Positions 61,646 to 64,000 of a stretch of DNA of 64,000 nt are shown here, one piece after another. Source of the DNA: Gammaproteobacteria bacterium (GTDB lineage Bacteria > Pseudomonadota > Gammaproteobacteria > Steroidobacterales > GCA-2729495); contig JANQPY010000057.1 of NCBI GenBank assembly GCA_028285245.1, forward strand, positions 1 through 64,000. Reading direction: 5' to 3'. The notes beneath the pieces are model-generated. The model was not told the origin of the DNA. It saw only the letters and a list, made by a program, of their open reading frames with translations, and did not search any database. The position numbers were made by a program, and so were the translations under genes. Within the stretch, counting starts at the first letter, position 1. Every line of letters begins with the position of its first letter.

Positions 61646-61648
61646 GTT

Positions 61649-61716
61649 TATACATAATGGGACCTGAATCAGTAATTTAGTGGCAGATCGTGCGCTTCGT
61701 CAACCTCTATACATAA
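61649..61716. promoter_or_regulatory. Possible operator pair upstream of paralogue B
   Basis: The 9-mer TATACATAA occurs at 61649-61657 and again at 61708-61716, and the flanks extend it as GTTTATACATAA and CTATACATAAAC, partly inverted to each other. The first copy lies 3 bp upstream of the start codon, a place suited to autorepression. The stretch to 61860 is very AT-rich and also holds TTGAT...ATCAA (61751-61774). Confidence 0.35.
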
Positions 61717-61888
61717 ACGATTTCGGTTACTTAGCGGAGATTCTTAGAAATTGATAAAAAATTAATTTAATCAAATAGATGGAGCGTTTTTGTTCTTACC
61801 TATTTAGATTGGGTAAATAACATAATGAAGCGATAGGGCTAAGCATTATTGCCGGCAGCTCCAAACATTATGTTAGAGCTGCATCAGC

Positions 61889-62155
61889 CTACCTGCCGCC
61901 CAATATCTCGATGCTCACAGCGTGAATATCGGTTTCCAGGAGATCTCCCAGCGCATCATAGACGAGGCGATGGCATTGAAGGGGGCGGAGGTTTGCGAAC
62001 TTTGAAGAGGCAATTCGGACCAGGAAGTGGCCGCGGCCGTCTCTGGCGCCGGCATGGCCAACGTGCAGGTGGCCCTGGTCCTCAATCTCGAGGCGCGTGG
62101 GAGCGAGCGCCTCGTGCAACCGCGCCTGCATTTCGGTGATCCGCGACTCGCTCAT
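61889..62155 (-). CDS. bolA: BolA family protein
   Basis: 88 aa. BolA proteins pair with monothiol glutaredoxins in iron-sulfur trafficking and act as DNA-binding morphogenes. The class II KH-like fold blocks IEDQGHLHVGHAGARDGRGHFLVRI (with the key His) and HRLVYDALGDLLETDIHAVSIEI are present. It overlaps yciI by 4 bp (ATGA), so the two are coupled. Confidence 0.9.
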   Translation of the reverse strand: MSESRITEMQARLHEALAPTRLEIEDQGHLHVGHAGARDGRGHFLVRIASSKFANLRPLQCHRLVYDALGDLLETDIHAVSIEILGGR

Positions 62156-62451
62156 GGCAACACGCGCTTGAACGGTTTGACGCGCACGCTGGCGTAGACG
62201 CCGGCCGCAACGTAGGGATCGTCATTCGCCCAGCTTTCCGCGGCGGCAAGGTCGGTGAATTCTGCAACGATTAAGCTTCCGCTGAAGCCACTGGGGCCGG
62301 GGTCCGGGCTATCGACTGCGGGATGTGGTCCTGCCAGCACCAGCCGCCCGGCGTCCCGCAACGCCTCAAGCCGTTCCAGGTGCTGGGCGCGGGCTTTGGC
62401 CCGCAGTGGACCACTCTCGGGAACGTCCTCGGAAATGATTGCGTATAGCAT
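62152..62451 (-). CDS. yciI: YciI family protein
   Basis: 99 aa dimeric alpha-beta protein (ferredoxin-like fold) of unknown precise role. MLYAIISEDVPESGPLRAKARAQHLERLEAL and the conserved His/Asp pair region GRLVLAGPHPAVDS are typical; FTDLAAAESWANDDPYVAAGVYASV ends the domain. The ATG at 62451 matches family starts; an upstream extension to 62526 does not. Often found beside bolA and septation protein genes. Confidence 0.92.
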   Translation of the reverse strand: MLYAIISEDVPESGPLRAKARAQHLERLEALRDAGRLVLAGPHPAVDSPDPGPSGFSGSLIVAEFTDLAAAESWANDDPYVAAGVYASVRVKPFKRVLP

Positions 62452-62570
62452 TTTCACGCTCACTGCTTCGACACAACTTGACCTGGCCATGCTAACCCGG
62501 TCGTGCAACCCGGGGGTCAGCCGCATTCCATGGATACCAGCCCGCGCGATCGCGACTAAACTATCGCTCC

Positions 62571-63191
62571 ATGACGCTCCGGCTCGAAGTTCATCCGCGG
62601 AATCCGCAACACCGTTTCGTGAGGCAGGCCACGGATGTGTTGCGAAGTGGCGGCCTCATCGCTTACCCAACGGACTCCTGCTACGCGCTGGGTTGCGCAT
62701 TGGACGCTCCCAACGGCGCGAGGACGATCGCGCGAATTCGCCAGATTGACAAGGCCCACAACTTCACATTCGTTTGCGCGGATCTCGCGCAGGTGTCGAG
62801 CTACGCGCGTATCCCCAATTGGGCATACCGGCTGGTAAAAGCGCACACGCCCGGGCCCTATACGTTCATTCTGGCGGCGACGCGGGAAGTACCTCGCCGA
62901 CTGCAGAATGCGAAACGAAAAACCATCGGCATTCGGATGCCTGACCATCCGGTGCCCATGGCGATTCTCGATGAGTTAGCGGCGCCGATCATGAGTTCAA
63001 CCTTGCTTCTTCCCGGTGGTGATCGACCGCTGAACGACGGCGTCGAGATTGCTGAAAAGCTGGGCGGCCGCATCGACATGGTCATCGACAGCGGCAGCTG
63101 CGGCCTTGAGCCCTCCACTGTCGTGGAGATGACCGGGGAGTACCCAGTCGTTTTGCGCGAAGGGAAAGGCGATGCAGCGCTGTTTAGCTAA
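62571..63191 (+). CDS. yciO: YciO/Sua5-YrdC family protein
   Basis: 206 aa. Related to TsaC/Sua5, which make threonylcarbamoyl-AMP for t6A37 of tRNA; the YciO branch has a less certain role. The GGLIAYPTDSCYALGCALD, KAHNFTFVC, KRKTIGIRMPDHP and PSTVVEMTGEYPVVLREGKGD blocks match YciO better than TsaC. Confidence 0.9.
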   Translation: MTLRLEVHPRNPQHRFVRQATDVLRSGGLIAYPTDSCYALGCALDAPNGARTIARIRQIDKAHNFTFVCADLAQVSSYARIPNWAYRLVKAHTPGPYTFILAATREVPRRLQNAKRKTIGIRMPDHPVPMAILDELAAPIMSSTLLLPGGDRPLNDGVEIAEKLGGRIDMVIDSGSCGLEPSTVVEMTGEYPVVLREGKGDAALFS

Positions 63192-63221
63192 GCGCATCCC
63201 GCTGCTGGATATACTCCGCTG

Positions 63222-63896
63222 ATGTCAGAAATCGATATTGCCGCCATCGTTCGCGGGATCACTACGGGTGCCATTCCGGTGCTGTTTGCGATCACTCTGC
63301 ATGAGGTAGCGCACGGATGGGTTGCCCGCGCATGCGGCGATTCGACGGCAGCTATGCTGGGCAGATTGAGCCTGAATCCGATTCGGCACGTCGACCCGAC
63401 CGGAACGATCCTCACGCCGCTACTGGTGTTCACGCTGTCGTTGGGCAACTTCATCTTCGGTTGGGCCAAACCGGTCCCGGTCAACTTTTCAAACCTCAAT
63501 AAGCCCCGGCGCGACATGATCGCCGTGGCGGCTGCCGGGCCCGCGGCGAATGTCGCGATGGGGCTGTTTTGGGCAGTTGTTTACCAGCTGACGCGCAAGT
63601 TGGTGCCACCGGGCGATGCGTACCTGTTTCTAATCCAGATGAGCCAAATCGGCATATTTTTCAATTCACTGCTAGCGGTATTTAATCTAATTCCGTTGCC
63701 CCCGCTCGATGGTGGCCGCGTGCTTCGCGGGCTGGTGTCGGAGCCTTTCGGGCGCAGGCTCGATGCAATTGAGCCATACGGCCTTATAATCGTGGTGTTG
63801 TTGTTGCTGACGGGTGTGATCCGGCCGGTTCTCGTGCCGGCGATTAACGCGCTCATCAGTTTGCTCATTGCGCTCGCTGGGGGCGGGAGTGCGTAA
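63222..63896 (+). CDS. Site-2 protease family protein (M50)
   Basis: 224 aa membrane metalloprotease with about five hydrophobic segments. Zinc ligands: HEVAH in ITLHEVAHGWVARACGD (near residue 27) and the Asp in NLIPLPPLDGGRVL. This short type is common in bacteria directly upstream of scpA. Substrate unknown. Confidence 0.92.
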   Translation: MSEIDIAAIVRGITTGAIPVLFAITLHEVAHGWVARACGDSTAAMLGRLSLNPIRHVDPTGTILTPLLVFTLSLGNFIFGWAKPVPVNFSNLNKPRRDMIAVAAAGPAANVAMGLFWAVVYQLTRKLVPPGDAYLFLIQMSQIGIFFNSLLAVFNLIPLPPLDGGRVLRGLVSEPFGRRLDAIEPYGLIIVVLLLLTGVIRPVLVPAINALISLLIALAGGGSA

Positions 63897-63898
63897 AT

Positions 63899-64000
63899 AT
63901 GGAACAGAGTCCTGAGGCAAGGGCGCACTTGAGGGTGGTTGAGCCACCCGAAAAAGAAGCTGTGCTCAGTGCCGATGCGGCTGGTGGTAACCCCAGTCAG
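63899..64000 (+). CDS. Start of a gene cut by the window edge, probably scpA
   Basis: 34 codons from ATG 63899 without a stop: polar, acidic, disordered N-terminus (EQSPEARAHLRVVEPPEK). The family is not recognisable from this part. A site-2 protease gene followed by scpA-scpB is the common order in Gammaproteobacteria with Smc, so segregation protein A is expected. Confidence 0.4.
   Translation, partial: MEQSPEARAHLRVVEPPEKEAVLSADAAGGNPSQ

Overview
This is a contiguous stretch of gammaproteobacterial core chromosome. The order ssrA-smpB-ratA-rnfH-bamE-fur-recN-nadK-hrcA-grpE-dnaK-dnaJ-dapB-carAB-greA-yhbY-rlmE-ftsH-folP-glmM-tpiA-secG-tRNA-Leu-nuoA..N-metY-rimP-nusA-infB-rbfA-truB-rpsO-pnp is the classic gammaproteobacterial one. 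The tmRNA tag (ANDDNYAIAA) is a close variant of the E. coli tag. The DNA is GC-rich, several genes start with TTG, nuoC and nuoD are separate genes, NuoG lacks the N7 ligands, and DksA carries a long Lys/Ala-rich N-terminus. Together these point away from Enterobacterales and Pseudomonadales and towards a Xanthomonadales, Steroidobacterales/Woeseiales or Chromatiales-like lineage. I cannot name the species.

Layout. 0-5 kb: tmRNA, a secreted chelatase-like protein, SmpB, an NSS-family Na+ symporter, RatA/RnfH, BamE. 5-14 kb: Fur, RecN, NadK, then the heat-shock cluster hrcA-grpE-dnaK-dnaJ with two good sigma-32 promoters, and dapB. 14-25.7 kb: carbamoyl-phosphate synthase (with its own promoter and a leader hairpin), greA, yhbY/rlmE divergent pair, ftsH, folP, glmM, tpiA, secG. 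25.7-26.26 kb: tRNA-Leu(GAG) followed by a 473-bp gene-free stretch in which the tRNA 3' end plus its terminator is duplicated. 26.3-40.5 kb: the complete 14-gene NADH dehydrogenase I operon. 40.5-49.2 kb: the initiator tRNA plus the rimP-nusA-infB-rbfA-truB-rpsO-pnp translation/RNA operon. 49.3-52.3 kb (minus strand): PhaR-like regulator, GluQ, DksA, QueF. 52.6-58.8 kb: smc-zipA-ligA. 58.8-61.9 kb: an accessory, AT-richer cassette. 61.9-64 kb: bolA, yciI, yciO, a site-2 protease and the start of a further gene (scpA by position).

The most unusual region is 58.8-61.9 kb. Two divergent paralogues of a DUF6502-like helical family flank a secreted protein that carries thirteen perfect copies of the octapeptide GIRGSGLR in two clusters around a beta-rich, DUF5666-like core. 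In the C-terminal cluster the basic octapeptides alternate 2:1 with acidic octapeptides (DSDDSDTL), so each 24-residue unit is charge-neutral. Other points worth attention are: gluQ has no ATG/GTG/TTG start and lies in the same frame directly behind the single TAG stop of dksA; DksA and Fur have both lost zinc-ligand cysteines; the tRNA-Leu and ssrA 3' ends are both duplicated nearby, as at integration sites; and the initiator tRNA has a U1-U72 mismatch.
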